Assembly: GCF_002341865.1 (NCBI RefSeq)
Contig: NZ_DDOV01000120.1
Location: forward strand, 1-16,624
Length of the DNA: 16,624 nucleotides
DNA from: Clostridium sp. UBA2485
Lineage (GTDB): Bacteria; Bacillota; Clostridia; Clostridiales; Clostridiaceae
Direction of reading: 5' to 3'
Shown here: positions 5,613-13,417 of the stretch, piece by piece
Layout: every line of letters begins with the position of its first letter
Numbering within the stretch: the stretch's first letter is position 1
Notes under the pieces: model-generated
The model's input: the letters and a program-made list of their open reading frames with translations, nothing else
What the model was told of the DNA's origin: nothing
Databases searched by the model: none
Position numbers and translations under genes: made by a program

Positions 5613-8600
5613 TTAAAGATGCATAAAATCAACAGAAACTACCTTTGATACTCCTTTTTCTTCCATGGTTACTCCATAAAGTACGTCACTAGCTTCCATT
5701 GTACCTTTTCTATGGGTAATAACTATAAATTGAATATTATTTGAGAATTTCTTTAAAAACTCCGCATATCTAACTACATTAGCATCATCCAGAGCAGCTT
5801 CAATCTCATCTAGTATACAAAATGGAGTTGGTTTCATCTTTAATATACCAAATAAAAGTGCTATAGCAGATAACACCTTTTCTCCTCCAGATAAAAGATT
5901 TATATTCTGAAGTTTCTTTCCTGGAGGCTCTACGTTAATGTCTATTTTCGAGGTCAATTCATCTCCATCTGTTAATATTAAATCTGCACTTCCACCTTTA
6001 AATAATTCTTTAAAGGTTTCATTAAAATTTTTTCTCAGTATTGAAAAATTTTCTTTAAATACTATTCTCATTTTACTAGTCATCTCTTCAATAACTTTTA
6101 AAAGTTCATCCTTTGCTTGAACTAAATCTTCTCTTTGAGAAGTCATAAAGCTATACTTTTCCTTAACCTCTTTATACTCCTCAATAGCACCTACATTTAC
6201 CGAGCCTAAACTATTAATTTCTTGTTTAATTTGCACAACATTTTCCTTAAGTTTAGTTACATTGTCTATAGGTTCTTTAAAATTTAACGCCTCTGCATAA
6301 GTCAATTCATATTCCTCATTTAATTTATTAAGAAGGCTTTCCTTTTCTGTTTCTATTCTAGCTAAAGTTACTTGATACTTGTGCAATTCTTTTTCTGAAG
6401 CTTCTAGTTCTAAAATTAAATCTTCTTCTTTAGATTTAATTTGGGTTATGTTTTCTTTTAATTTTATCTTTTCAATTTCATTATCTGATATAAGTTTTTC
6501 CATATTAGATAACATCTCTAAAGTGTCTTTAACAGTAATTTTATTATTTCTTAAAATCTCTTGATAGTTATCTCTATTTTCCTTTAAACCTTCAGCTTCT
6601 TTATTAAGTATTTCTATCTTACAAGTATAGTCTTTAATTTCCTCATTTATTCTTGAAAGCTCATTGCCTTTGTTAATGGTAATTTCATCAATCTTCGCTT
6701 TTTCAACTCTAAGGTCAGTTAAAACCTCTCTATACTTTCCAACATTTTCATCACTTTCTTTTAACTTGCTTTTTAAAATTTCTTCTTCATTATCTATAAC
6801 TTTTATTTTATCCTCTATAGAATTTATATTTTCTCTAGATTCCTTTAACTTTTCACTGTTTAAAGAAATTTCATTTTCTGTATTTTTTAAATTTACTCTA
6901 GCCCTTTCCAAATCTATTTGAAGCTTAGCTTCCTCCTCAGAAATGGAATTTATCTTACTTTGTACTTTAGTTTTCTCTATATTTTCAAAGTGAATTTCAT
7001 CTCTTAAGTTTAAATTTTCTTCGTCTAAAGTTTTAATATTTTCATTTAATTTTTTTACTAAAATATTTTCATTTTCAATTTCATCATTTATATGGTTAAA
7101 TTTAACTCTAAGTTCTTCAATCTCTCTTTTTCTTCCTATTACATTAGTAGACTTAGAGTAAATGCTTCCTCCCGTTAGGGCACCACCAGGATTTACGACT
7201 TCTCCAGATAAAGTTACAATTTTTTGTTTATAATTTAGCAACTTAGCTATTTTAAGTGCATTATCCATATTATCACATATTATGGTTTTTCCTAAGGTAT
7301 AATCAATTATACCTTTAAACTTATTATGAAAATCTATAAGTTCACTAGCAATTCCAATATATCCAAAGGTATCTTTAATATTACTGCTAAGTTCTAAGCT
7401 TTTACCTTCAACTGTGCTTAATGGTAAAAATGTAGCTCTACCTAAGCTATTTTTTTTCAAATATTCAATTAGAATCTTTGCACCATTTTCATCTTCTGTA
7501 ATTATATTAGATAAGCTTCCTCCTAGTGCGATTTCCATGGCTGTTTCATATTTTTTATCAACTTTTATAATTTCTCCTAAAATATAACAACTACCTTTAA
7601 AATTAAGTACTTTTTTTGAATCTATATGTTGCATTAAAAGTTTAACAGACCTATTATATCCTTCATATTGCTTATCTAAATTGATAAGCATGTTTAAATT
7701 AGCATCTATCTTATTGGAATTAGCAACTAACTCCTTAAGCTTTTTTTCTTCTAAGGTCTGACTATGTCTTAATCTTCCAATTTCATTTTTGTTAGTTTTA
7801 ACTTTATCCTCGTAGCTATTTATTTTTTCTAAAAGTTTACTAGATTCTATTTCAAGGACAGCTTTAGTAGAATTATTAATTTTTAATGAATTAACAAACC
7901 CCTCCATATCTACTTTAAGTCCTTGAAGTTTTTCATTTAAAATTTTTAACTGGCTATCTAATATCATTATGCTATTATTTTGAAGATTTCTATTATCTAA
8001 AAGGCTCTGCTTTTTTGATTGAAGAGTTAGTAATCTTTCATTTTCATTAAAGGTATCATCATTTAATTTTTTTATTTCCTCTTCCTTAGTCTTGATTTTA
8101 TCTTCTACGTTTTTTTGATTTTCTTTAGAATCACTTAAACTTACTTCTAATTTATCTATCTCATCTTTTAAAGATTCAGTCTTTAAATTTAATTTTTCTA
8201 TTTCTTCAATATTTTTTCCTATAGATTTATTAACTAACTCTATTCTTTCTTCTAAGATTTTAATCTCTGATAATATTTGTTGATGCTTTGATTTATTATC
8301 ATAAAACTTTTGTTTATCTTCAGATATTTTATTTTCAAATTGTTCTAAACTAATGCTTTGAATATCTATTTGCTCTTTTATTTTTCTTCTTTCATTTAAC
8401 TTTTCTTGCAATTCTTTATTTATAGCTTCGCATTGTCCTTTATAACTAGAAATTTTAATTTCAGTTTTTTCTATAAAATCAATAATAATATTAATTTCAT
8501 CATTTTTTAATTGATTTGATAGTTCTAAGAATCTTTTAGCTTTATTACTTTCAATTCTAAGAGGTTCTAATCTTTCCTCATAAGTGTCTAATATATCATG

Positions 8601-9173
8601 TATTCTTACTAGATTTTGTTCTGTATTATCTAACTTTCTTTCTGCTTCTTCTTTTCTAGTTTTATATTTAACAATTCCAGCAGCTTCTTCTAAAAGTTTT
8701 CTTCTTTCTTCTGGCTTTCCACTAAGTATAGCATCTATTTTACCTTGACCTATTATGGAATATCCTTCTTTACCTATACCTGTATCCATAAACAAAGCTT
8801 GTACATCTTTTAATCTACATATAGTATTATTTATTAAATATTCGCTTTCTCCTGAGCGATAAAGTCTTCTTGAAATAACTACATCAGAATATTCAATGCC
8901 TAGCTCTGAATCAGAGTTATCCAAAATAAGAGAAACTTGTGCAAGTCCCACAGGTTTTCTAAATTGAGTACCTGCAAAAATTACATCCTCCATTTTATCT
9001 CCTCTTAAGTTCCTAACACTCTGCTCTCCTAAAACCCATCTTACTGCATCTGATATATTACTTTTTCCGCTTCCATTAGGCCCTACTACAGCAGTTACTC
9101 CCTTTTTAAATGTAAGTTCCGTTTTATCTGCAAAGGACTTAAAACCTCTAATCTCAATAGATTTTAAGAACAT
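5613..9173 (-). CDS. smc: Chromosome segregation ATPase Smc
   Basis: The structural maintenance of chromosomes protein, which with ScpA and ScpB organises and helps segregate the chromosome. At 1186 residues it is full length. The N-terminal head has the Walker A GPNGSGKS at 31-38. Two long coiled-coil arms (about 170-500 and 680-1020) rich in Lys and Glu flank the hinge at about 520-670 (YILGEIIKVDKKYETAMEIALGG, then GEVVNPGGALTGGS). The C-terminal head has the signature LLSGGEKVLSAIALLFG at 1093-1109 and Walker B CILDEIEAALDD with D1122 and E1123. The ATG at 9173 has AGGAG upstream, overlapping the stop of a small gene 12 bases before it. Confidence 0.98.
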   Translation of the reverse strand: MFLKSIEIRGFKSFADKTELTFKKGVTAVVGPNGSGKSNISDAVRWVLGEQSVRNLRGDKMEDVIFAGTQFRKPVGLAQVSLILDNSDSELGIEYSDVVISRRLYRSGESEYLINNTICRLKDVQALFMDTGIGKEGYSIIGQGKIDAILSGKPEERRKLLEEAAGIVKYKTRKEEAERKLDNTEQNLVRIHDILDTYEERLEPLRIESNKAKRFLELSNQLKNDEINIIIDFIEKTEIKISSYKGQCEAINKELQEKLNERRKIKEQIDIQSISLEQFENKISEDKQKFYDNKSKHQQILSEIKILEERIELVNKSIGKNIEEIEKLNLKTESLKDEIDKLEVSLSDSKENQKNVEDKIKTKEEEIKKLNDDTFNENERLLTLQSKKQSLLDNRNLQNNSIMILDSQLKILNEKLQGLKVDMEGFVNSLKINNSTKAVLEIESSKLLEKINSYEDKVKTNKNEIGRLRHSQTLEEKKLKELVANSNKIDANLNMLINLDKQYEGYNRSVKLLMQHIDSKKVLNFKGSCYILGEIIKVDKKYETAMEIALGGSLSNIITEDENGAKILIEYLKKNSLGRATFLPLSTVEGKSLELSSNIKDTFGYIGIASELIDFHNKFKGIIDYTLGKTIICDNMDNALKIAKLLNYKQKIVTLSGEVVNPGGALTGGSIYSKSTNVIGRKREIEELRVKFNHINDEIENENILVKKLNENIKTLDEENLNLRDEIHFENIEKTKVQSKINSISEEEAKLQIDLERARVNLKNTENEISLNSEKLKESRENINSIEDKIKVIDNEEEILKSKLKESDENVGKYREVLTDLRVEKAKIDEITINKGNELSRINEEIKDYTCKIEILNKEAEGLKENRDNYQEILRNNKITVKDTLEMLSNMEKLISDNEIEKIKLKENITQIKSKEEDLILELEASEKELHKYQVTLARIETEKESLLNKLNEEYELTYAEALNFKEPIDNVTKLKENVVQIKQEINSLGSVNVGAIEEYKEVKEKYSFMTSQREDLVQAKDELLKVIEEMTSKMRIVFKENFSILRKNFNETFKELFKGGSADLILTDGDELTSKIDINVEPPGKKLQNINLLSGGEKVLSAIALLFGILKMKPTPFCILDEIEAALDDANVVRYAEFLKKFSNNIQFIVITHRKGTMEASDVLYGVTMEEKGVSKVVSVDFMHL

Positions 9174-9185
9174 CTATTCACTCTC

Positions 9186-9287
9186 CTAATTTGTTATAAT
9201 TAATGGCAATATAATTCCTAATAACATGAACATAGAAATTACAGCTGCTAATATTTTGGCTAATTTTTCTCTTTTTCTCTTTTTCAC
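9186..9287 (-). CDS. Small single-pass membrane peptide, 33 aa, upstream of smc
   Basis: An unannotated short frame with good gene signals: ribosome binding site AAGGTG, 6 bases, then a GTG start at 9287. The peptide begins MKKRKREKLAKILAAVI, continues with a hydrophobic stretch to about residue 31 (SMFMLLGIILPLII) and ends TN. It would have a strongly basic N-terminus followed by one membrane helix, which places the N-terminus inside the cell. The TAG stop forms part of the smc ribosome binding site (TTAGGAG) and the genes are 12 bases apart, so they are probably co-transcribed and coupled. The shape recalls short Firmicute families such as DUF4044, but I cannot confirm membership. Function unknown. 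Another GTG nine bases upstream would overlap the ribosome binding site. Confidence 0.6.
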   Translation of the reverse strand: MKKRKREKLAKILAAVISMFMLLGIILPLIITN

Positions 9288-9660
9288 AATTTTCACCTTC
9301 TTTTACTATAATTTAGTTTATATTATTTACTTTAAAATATCAAACAAAAACATTAATAGCTCTTAGAGATACAAGTGTAAATTTAATAGAATTAATTTTA
9401 TAAAATTAAATTCATTATTAATTGTCATTTATTCACTGTTAATTGTCAATTAGTTAAAATTATTTTGATTTTATATTAGATAAATTTTTACAAATTTCTG
9501 TTGATAAAATGTTTAAAATAAAATAACTAGCCAGTATGATATAAAATGAGTTAAAATACTGATTAGTTATTTTTGTGATAGTTCTAAATAAAGATATTAT
9601 AGTTAATGTCAACTATTTTTTATTTTAAAAATCTTAATATTTATAACATAAAATATTTAA
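9288..9660. other. Non-coding region upstream of the smc unit
   Basis: No gene is visible on either strand. The region holds the heptamer array at 9408-9449 and a compound hairpin at 9520-9573: outer arms AAAATAACTA (9520-9529) with TAGTTATTTT (9564-9573), a two-base internal loop, inner arms CAGTAT (9532-9537) with ATACTG (9556-9561), and an 18-base loop. It has T-rich flanks on both strands. A minus-strand promoter for the small peptide and smc should lie near 9300-9350; TTGATA followed 15 bases later by TATAAA is the best I see, and it is weak. Confidence 0.4.
9408..9449. repeat. Degenerate TTGACAA heptamer array next to an AT palindrome
   Basis: Read on the minus strand from 9449 the sequence breaks into consecutive 7-base units: TTGACAA, TTAACAG, TGAATAA, ATGACAA, TTAATAA, TGAATTT. 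Directly beside it lies a perfect 18-base palindrome (9392-9409). The same combination of heptamers and a TTAATT-type hairpin ends the element beside ftsY. I read this as a decayed relative, but AT bias makes chance similarity possible. Confidence 0.4.
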
Positions 9661-9715
9661 AAAACTCTTGATTTACAAAACTTCATTTTTGAAATCTAGC
9701 AATATCAAGAGTTTT
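9655..9715 (-). terminator. Terminator after the radical SAM gene
   Basis: Perfect 12-base inverted repeat AAAACTCTTGAT (9661-9672) and ATCAAGAGTTTT (9704-9715), separated by 31 bases that can form a small inner hairpin (TTCA/TGAA). On the minus strand the second arm runs into six T. The stem is AT-rich and the loop long, so efficiency is uncertain. Confidence 0.55.
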
Positions 9716-9775
9716 AAATTCCATTTTTAAATGATATTTAAATTTAAGAATGATAATAAAATTTAATATTTGATT

Positions 9776-10843
9776 CTATATAGTAAATTTTCTTCTCAAA
9801 TAATTTTCTAAGGTTATTTCCTCAGTATTTTCCTTTAAATTAAACCTTAGTTCTCCCCTTTTTACTGATATATCTTGATTGATTTTTAGTTTTCTCAATC
9901 CTAATATTTTTAAAGCCTCATTAAAATATTTTTTCTTATTAGCATAAAGTTTTGATACATCCTTAGGGTTTATAGAAATACTTTCAATATCACTATTGCT
10001 TTTAAAATACTCCACTATTAATTCTTGGTATATAGAACTTTCTACTAATTCTCTAAAAGCAGGATGGAAGGGACCTTCAACTATTTCCTTACCGTAATTT
10101 ATCTCTTCTGTAGGTTGAAGTCCTATTCTTATAACCTTAATACCACTTTCTACATACATACCATATATTATTTTGCTAATTTCAACTGCCTCTTCTAAAT
10201 CATAAGGCTTATATTCTCCTCTTTCTAACAAAGTTTCCATAGGTGTATTTTTTATCACAAGAGAGGGATATATTCTACATATATCAGGTTTCATTGCTAT
10301 GCTTTTTCGAGCAGTTAATATATCCTTTTCCCTATTATCTCCAGGTAATCCTAGCATGATTTGATGCCCTAAAGTAAATCCATATTCTTTAATTAACTTT
10401 GATGCTTTTTCTACATCATCAGCGCTATGTCCTCTTCCAGATTTTATTAAAACTTCATCATCAAGTGATTGCACCCCTAACTCTATTATGTCAGCAGAAT
10501 GTTCTTTAAGGTTAGCTAATATTTTATCATCTATGTAATCTGGCCTTGTTGATAACCTTATATAATCTATCTTGTTACAATCCTTATAATTCTTTGCTAC
10601 GGAAAGCAGCTCATTTTGTTTATTTATATCTATGGCTGTAAAAGTTCCTCCAAAAAAAGATACTTCTACAACTGAACTTTCTCTATCTATAGTTTCTAAA
10701 TATTCTTTTATAGTATTTTCTACAAATTCTCCATTAATTTTAAAACAGCTTCCTGTAATACTATCTTGATTACAAAATACACAGGTATGAGGACATCCTT
10801 CATGAGGTACAAATATTGGGATTATGTAATGAAGTTTATTCAT
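9776..10843 (-). CDS. Radical SAM protein, Elp3-related
   Basis: A 355-residue radical S-adenosylmethionine enzyme. The iron-sulfur cluster motif is C17-x3-C21-x2-C24 in EGCPHTCVFCNQ. Further radical SAM features are VSFFGGTF at about 61-68, LSTRPDYID near 96-104, IELGVQSLDDEVL near 119-131 and GHQIMLGLPGD near 154-164. These resemble the catalytic half of Elp3, but the acetyltransferase domain that full Elp3 proteins carry at the C-terminus is missing at this length. The substrate is unknown; tRNA modification is a guess from the Elp3 relation. The start overlaps the end of rnc by 8 bases, with AAGGAGGA inside rnc as ribosome binding site, so the pair is coupled. Confidence 0.85.
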   Translation of the reverse strand: MNKLHYIIPIFVPHEGCPHTCVFCNQDSITGSCFKINGEFVENTIKEYLETIDRESSVVEVSFFGGTFTAIDINKQNELLSVAKNYKDCNKIDYIRLSTRPDYIDDKILANLKEHSADIIELGVQSLDDEVLIKSGRGHSADDVEKASKLIKEYGFTLGHQIMLGLPGDNREKDILTARKSIAMKPDICRIYPSLVIKNTPMETLLERGEYKPYDLEEAVEISKIIYGMYVESGIKVIRIGLQPTEEINYGKEIVEGPFHPAFRELVESSIYQELIVEYFKSNSDIESISINPKDVSKLYANKKKYFNEALKILGLRKLKINQDISVKRGELRFNLKENTEEITLENYLRRKFTI

Positions 10844-11537
10844 ATATTTCCTCCTTAGTTAAAAGCACTTCCCTGGCAGCACTTTGTTCCGCCTCTTTCT
10901 TGCTATAGCCTACACCGCTACCTTTAGATATGCCATTTATCAAAACCTCAACATAAAATAACCTTCTATGAGGAGGACCTTCATATTTAATTAGGTTATA
11001 AATTATAGATACCTCTCCATTTTTTTGAAGAATTTCTTGAAGTTTTGTTTTATAATCAATTATTATTTGATTTTTTAAAGCCTTATAGATTATATTCTTA
11101 AAATTGGTTAATATGAACTCTCTTACATACTCTAGCCCCTTATCTAAATAAATAGCAGCAATTATAGCTTCTACAGCATCTGCTAAAATAGATACTCTAG
11201 TTCTTCCACCAGTCATTTCTTCACCCTTACTCATAGTTATATAAGAACCTAGATTCCATCCTTTAGCTATTTCATAAAGAGAATTCTCACAAACAATTAG
11301 TGATCTAACCCTTGTTAAGTATCCTTCACTTTCATTTATATTGTTTGAAAATAAATGTTGAGAAATTACAAGTTGAAGTACTGAGTCTCCTAAAAACTCC
11401 AATCTCTCATTGTAATCTACATCTTTTTTTTGATTAGCATAGGAACTATGAGTAATTGCTGTTTGTAGTAATTCTAAATTATCAAAGTTTAACTGTAATT
11501 TATTTTCCAATTCTAGTGTGCTAGGTCTAATCTTCAT
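10836..11537 (-). CDS. rnc: Ribonuclease III
   Basis: Cleaves double-stranded RNA in rRNA precursors and structured mRNAs. The 233-residue product has the endonuclease domain with signature NERLEFLGDSV at 43-53, which supplies E44, E47 and D51, plus LADAVEAIIAA with D120 and E123. These match the E. coli catalytic set E38, E41, D45, D114 and E117. A double-stranded RNA-binding domain follows at about 160-229 (DYKTKLQEILQKNG to KKEAEQSAAREVLL). I chose the ATG at 11537, with AAGGAG 8 bases upstream. An in-frame TTG at 11570 would extend the protein through the ribosome binding site. It precedes the radical SAM gene and smc, as commonly in Firmicutes. Confidence 0.97.
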   Translation of the reverse strand: MKIRPSTLELENKLQLNFDNLELLQTAITHSSYANQKKDVDYNERLEFLGDSVLQLVISQHLFSNNINESEGYLTRVRSLIVCENSLYEIAKGWNLGSYITMSKGEEMTGGRTRVSILADAVEAIIAAIYLDKGLEYVREFILTNFKNIIYKALKNQIIIDYKTKLQEILQKNGEVSIIYNLIKYEGPPHRRLFYVEVLINGISKGSGVGYSKKEAEQSAAREVLLTKEEIYE

Positions 11538-11600
11538 TTTTTTACTCCTTCTTAGGAGTTTATTCCTCAATTTATTACCTCATTAATAAATTCAAGAAAG
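11538..11600 (-). promoter_or_regulatory. rnc leader with the ribosome binding site in a hairpin
   Basis: On the minus strand ACTCCT-AAGA-AGGAGT forms a perfect 6-base hairpin whose 3' arm is the rnc ribosome binding site. Immediately upstream AATTTATT and AATAAATT pair over 8 bases around an 8-base loop. The leader could therefore limit translation of rnc. In E. coli RNase III cuts its own leader to lower expression; a similar control here is only an inference, since these stems are short for RNase III. Confidence 0.45.
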
Positions 11601-11624
11601 AACTCCTTGCTTTTATTCCTTTTA

Positions 11625-11657
11625 TATGAAAATAAAGTCCCGCAATTAGCGGAACTT
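11625..11657 (-). terminator. Terminator after acpP
   Basis: Nine-base stem with one G-U pair: AAGTTCCGC (minus-strand reading of 11649-11657) with GCGGGACTT (11635-11643), loop of 5, followed by TTATTTTC. It begins five bases after the acpP stop and separates acpP from rnc, so rnc needs its own promoter or read-through. Confidence 0.78.
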
Positions 11658-11662
11658 AGATT

Positions 11663-11893
11663 TTATTCTTCTACACGTGCTTTTATGTATTCGACTACAT
11701 CACCCACTGTAGATATTTTCTCTGCTTCTTCATCAGGTATTTCTATATCGAATTCTTCCTCTAATGCCATTATTAGCTCAACTATATCTAGTGAATCAGC
11801 ACCTAAATCATCTATGAAAGATGATTCCATTTTAATCTCATCTTCCTCTATGCTTAATTGTTCAGCTATTCTCTCTCTTATTTTTTCAAACAT
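11663..11893 (-). CDS. acpP: Acyl carrier protein
   Basis: Carries growing fatty acyl chains on a phosphopantetheine arm; PlsX, encoded just upstream, uses its acyl products. The 76-residue acidic protein has the attachment motif DLGADSLDIVEL with Ser34 as the modified residue, and the four-helix pattern of the family (start MFEKIRERIAEQL, end TVGDVVEYIKARVEE). AGGAGG lies 10 bases before the ATG. A candidate promoter sits in the 145-base gap after plsX and a terminator follows, so it can be made as a short abundant single-gene mRNA. Confidence 0.98.
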   Translation of the reverse strand: MFEKIRERIAEQLSIEEDEIKMESSFIDDLGADSLDIVELIMALEEEFDIEIPDEEAEKISTVGDVVEYIKARVEE

Positions 11894-11934
11894 AATTATT
11901 CAGCCTCCTAATAAATTAAAAACATTTCAATTAA

Positions 11935-11963
11935 ATATTAATAGTTATATTGAAAGTAATCAA
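11935..11963 (-). promoter_or_regulatory. Candidate promoter of acpP
   Basis: -35 TTGATT (11958-11963), 17-base spacer, -10 TAATAT (11935-11940). The acpP ATG is about 35 bases downstream of the predicted start. The AT-rich surroundings lower the certainty. Confidence 0.55.
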
Positions 11964-12038
11964 TAGATTTTTAATTTTTTTAATATATTTTAATAATATA
12001 CTTCAATTTAATAATATTATTCATGATATTTTATTCTT

Positions 12039-13046
12039 TTACTCTTTTTCTGTTCCTAAATTTTCAAGTTCTACTTGTATTTTTTCAACAATTTTATTAT
12101 CATATGCTACTTTTGCTTGTCTTATCGCATTTTTAAAAGCCTTTGCATTTGAACTTCCATGAGCCTTAACACAAATCCCATTAACACCTAAAAAGGTAGC
12201 TCCACCATATTCTGTATAGTCAAAATCACTTTTAATCTTCTTAAAAACAGGTTTTAAGAGCATACCACCTAATTTTGTTGTAAAAGAACTCATTATATTC
12301 TCTTTTAATATTGAAAATATGCTAGCAGCTACCCCTTCGTACATTTTAAGTACCGTGTTTCCTACAAAGCCATCACATACCAATACCTTAACATCGCCTT
12401 GAGTAATATCTCTTGGCTCAACATTTCCAACAAAATTATACTCCGTATTCTTTAAAAGCTTATGAGCATTTTTAGTAAGCTCATTACCTTTCTCTTCTTC
12501 TGCACCAATATTTATAAGTCCTATATTAGGATTTTTAGTATTTAATACATTTTCAAAATAAATTTTTCCCATTAGAGCAAATTGAACTAAATAATGAGGC
12601 TTACAATCTGCATTTGCACCTACATCTATAATCATAAATGGACCATTAATTCCTGGTAAAACTGGTGCTAATGCCGGTCTATCAATACCTTTTAATCTAC
12701 CAACTATAAGAGTACAACCTGCTAAAAAAGCCCCTGTACTTCCAGCAGATATAATTCCATCTACCTTTTTTTCTTTAACTAATTGTAATGCCTTAGAAAT
12801 ACTAGAATCCTTTTTTCTTCTAATAGCTTTTACAGGCTCTTCATTAGGGCTTATAATCTCTGTAGCATTCACTATAGTAATCTTTTCTTTATCATAGTCG
12901 TATTTGCTTAATTCTTTAGCTATCTCTTCTTCTGGACCGGTTATAATGAGTTCTATATCATTATACTCTTTTACTGCCAATACCGCCCCTTCTACTATCG
13001 CTGAAGGTGAAAAATCTCCACCCATTCCATCTACTGCAAATTTCAT
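12039..13046 (-). CDS. plsX: Phosphate acyltransferase PlsX
   Basis: Makes acyl-phosphate from acyl-ACP and phosphate, the first step of phosphatidic acid synthesis with PlsY; it acts at the inner face of the membrane. The 335 residues are full length and begin with the family's MKFAVDGMGGDFSP. Further conserved stretches are KKVDGIISAGSTGAFLAG (about 93-110), MIIDVGANADCKP (about 138-150), GLINIGAEEEKGNEL (about 174-188) and VLVCDGFVGNTVLKMYEG (about 221-238). The ribosome binding site is GTGAGGG. No FapR-like operator was recognised upstream. A terminator after rpmF separates it from the ribosomal unit. Confidence 0.97.
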   Translation of the reverse strand: MKFAVDGMGGDFSPSAIVEGAVLAVKEYNDIELIITGPEEEIAKELSKYDYDKEKITIVNATEIISPNEEPVKAIRRKKDSSISKALQLVKEKKVDGIISAGSTGAFLAGCTLIVGRLKGIDRPALAPVLPGINGPFMIIDVGANADCKPHYLVQFALMGKIYFENVLNTKNPNIGLINIGAEEEKGNELTKNAHKLLKNTEYNFVGNVEPRDITQGDVKVLVCDGFVGNTVLKMYEGVAASIFSILKENIMSSFTTKLGGMLLKPVFKKIKSDFDYTEYGGATFLGVNGICVKAHGSSNAKAFKNAIRQAKVAYDNKIVEKIQVELENLGTEKE

Positions 13047-13118
13047 TTTTAACCCTCACTTACTTTTATCAACTTTTTCTATAAGTTACTAAATAAAAAA
13101 AATTATATATAAGTTGTC

Positions 13119-13148
13119 ATTATAAATATTATATATTAAACTTTGTAA
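13119..13148 (-). promoter_or_regulatory. Possible promoter of plsX
   Basis: -10 TATAAT (13119-13124) with TTACAA (13143-13148) 18 bases upstream, or TTTACA with a 19-base spacer. The gap 13047-13196 is nearly pure A and T, so chance matches are likely. A promoter is expected here because a terminator precedes it. Confidence 0.35.
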
Positions 13149-13196
13149 AAAATTCTACTTTATTCTTATATTTATAAAAAATATTATATAAAAAAT

Positions 13197-13222
13197 AAAA
13201 GAAAGTCAAGTGACTTTCTTTT
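13197..13222 (-). terminator. Terminator after rpmF
   Basis: Perfect 11-base stem AAAAGAAAGTC (13197-13207) and GACTTTCTTTT (13212-13222) with a 4-base loop, T-rich on both sides. It abuts the rpmF stop codon directly. Confidence 0.8.
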
Positions 13223-13405
13223 TTATTTCTCAGTTGAAACAACTTCTCTATTTTTGTAGTGTCCACAGTTCTTACAAACTCTGTGAGCAAGTTTCATTTC
13301 ATGGCACTGAGGGCATTCAACTATTCCTGGTAAACCAAGTTTGAATGTTTGCGCTCTTCTTGAATCTCTTCTAGCTTTAGAAAATTTTCTCGCAGGATTT
13401 CCCAT
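13223..13405 (-). CDS. rpmF: Ribosomal protein L32
   Basis: Large-subunit protein L32, 60 residues. The start GNPARKFSKARRDSRRAQ is the usual basic N-terminus after the first methionine. Residues C31-x2-C34 and C44-x2-C47 form an intact zinc ribbon, so this is the zinc-binding form. The yceD stop TAA is part of its ribosome binding site (TAAGGAGG), 12 bases before the ATG, so the two are coupled. The yceD-rpmF pair is widely conserved. Confidence 0.98.
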   Translation of the reverse strand: MGNPARKFSKARRDSRRAQTFKLGLPGIVECPQCHEMKLAHRVCKNCGHYKNREVVSTEK

Positions 13406-13417
13406 AGTAACACCTCC

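Noticed and set aside
11607..11966. Open frame of 119 codons on the plus strand over acpP
   Set aside because: It is the complement of the strongly conserved acpP and its terminator; the product is a serine-rich shadow with no recognisable domain.
11894..12038. Terminator between plsX and acpP
   Set aside because: Only short A/T palindromes are present; nothing with a stable stem followed by T residues.
13047..13196. FapR operator upstream of plsX
   Set aside because: No palindrome resembling the known FapR site could be recognised in this almost pure A/T stretch.
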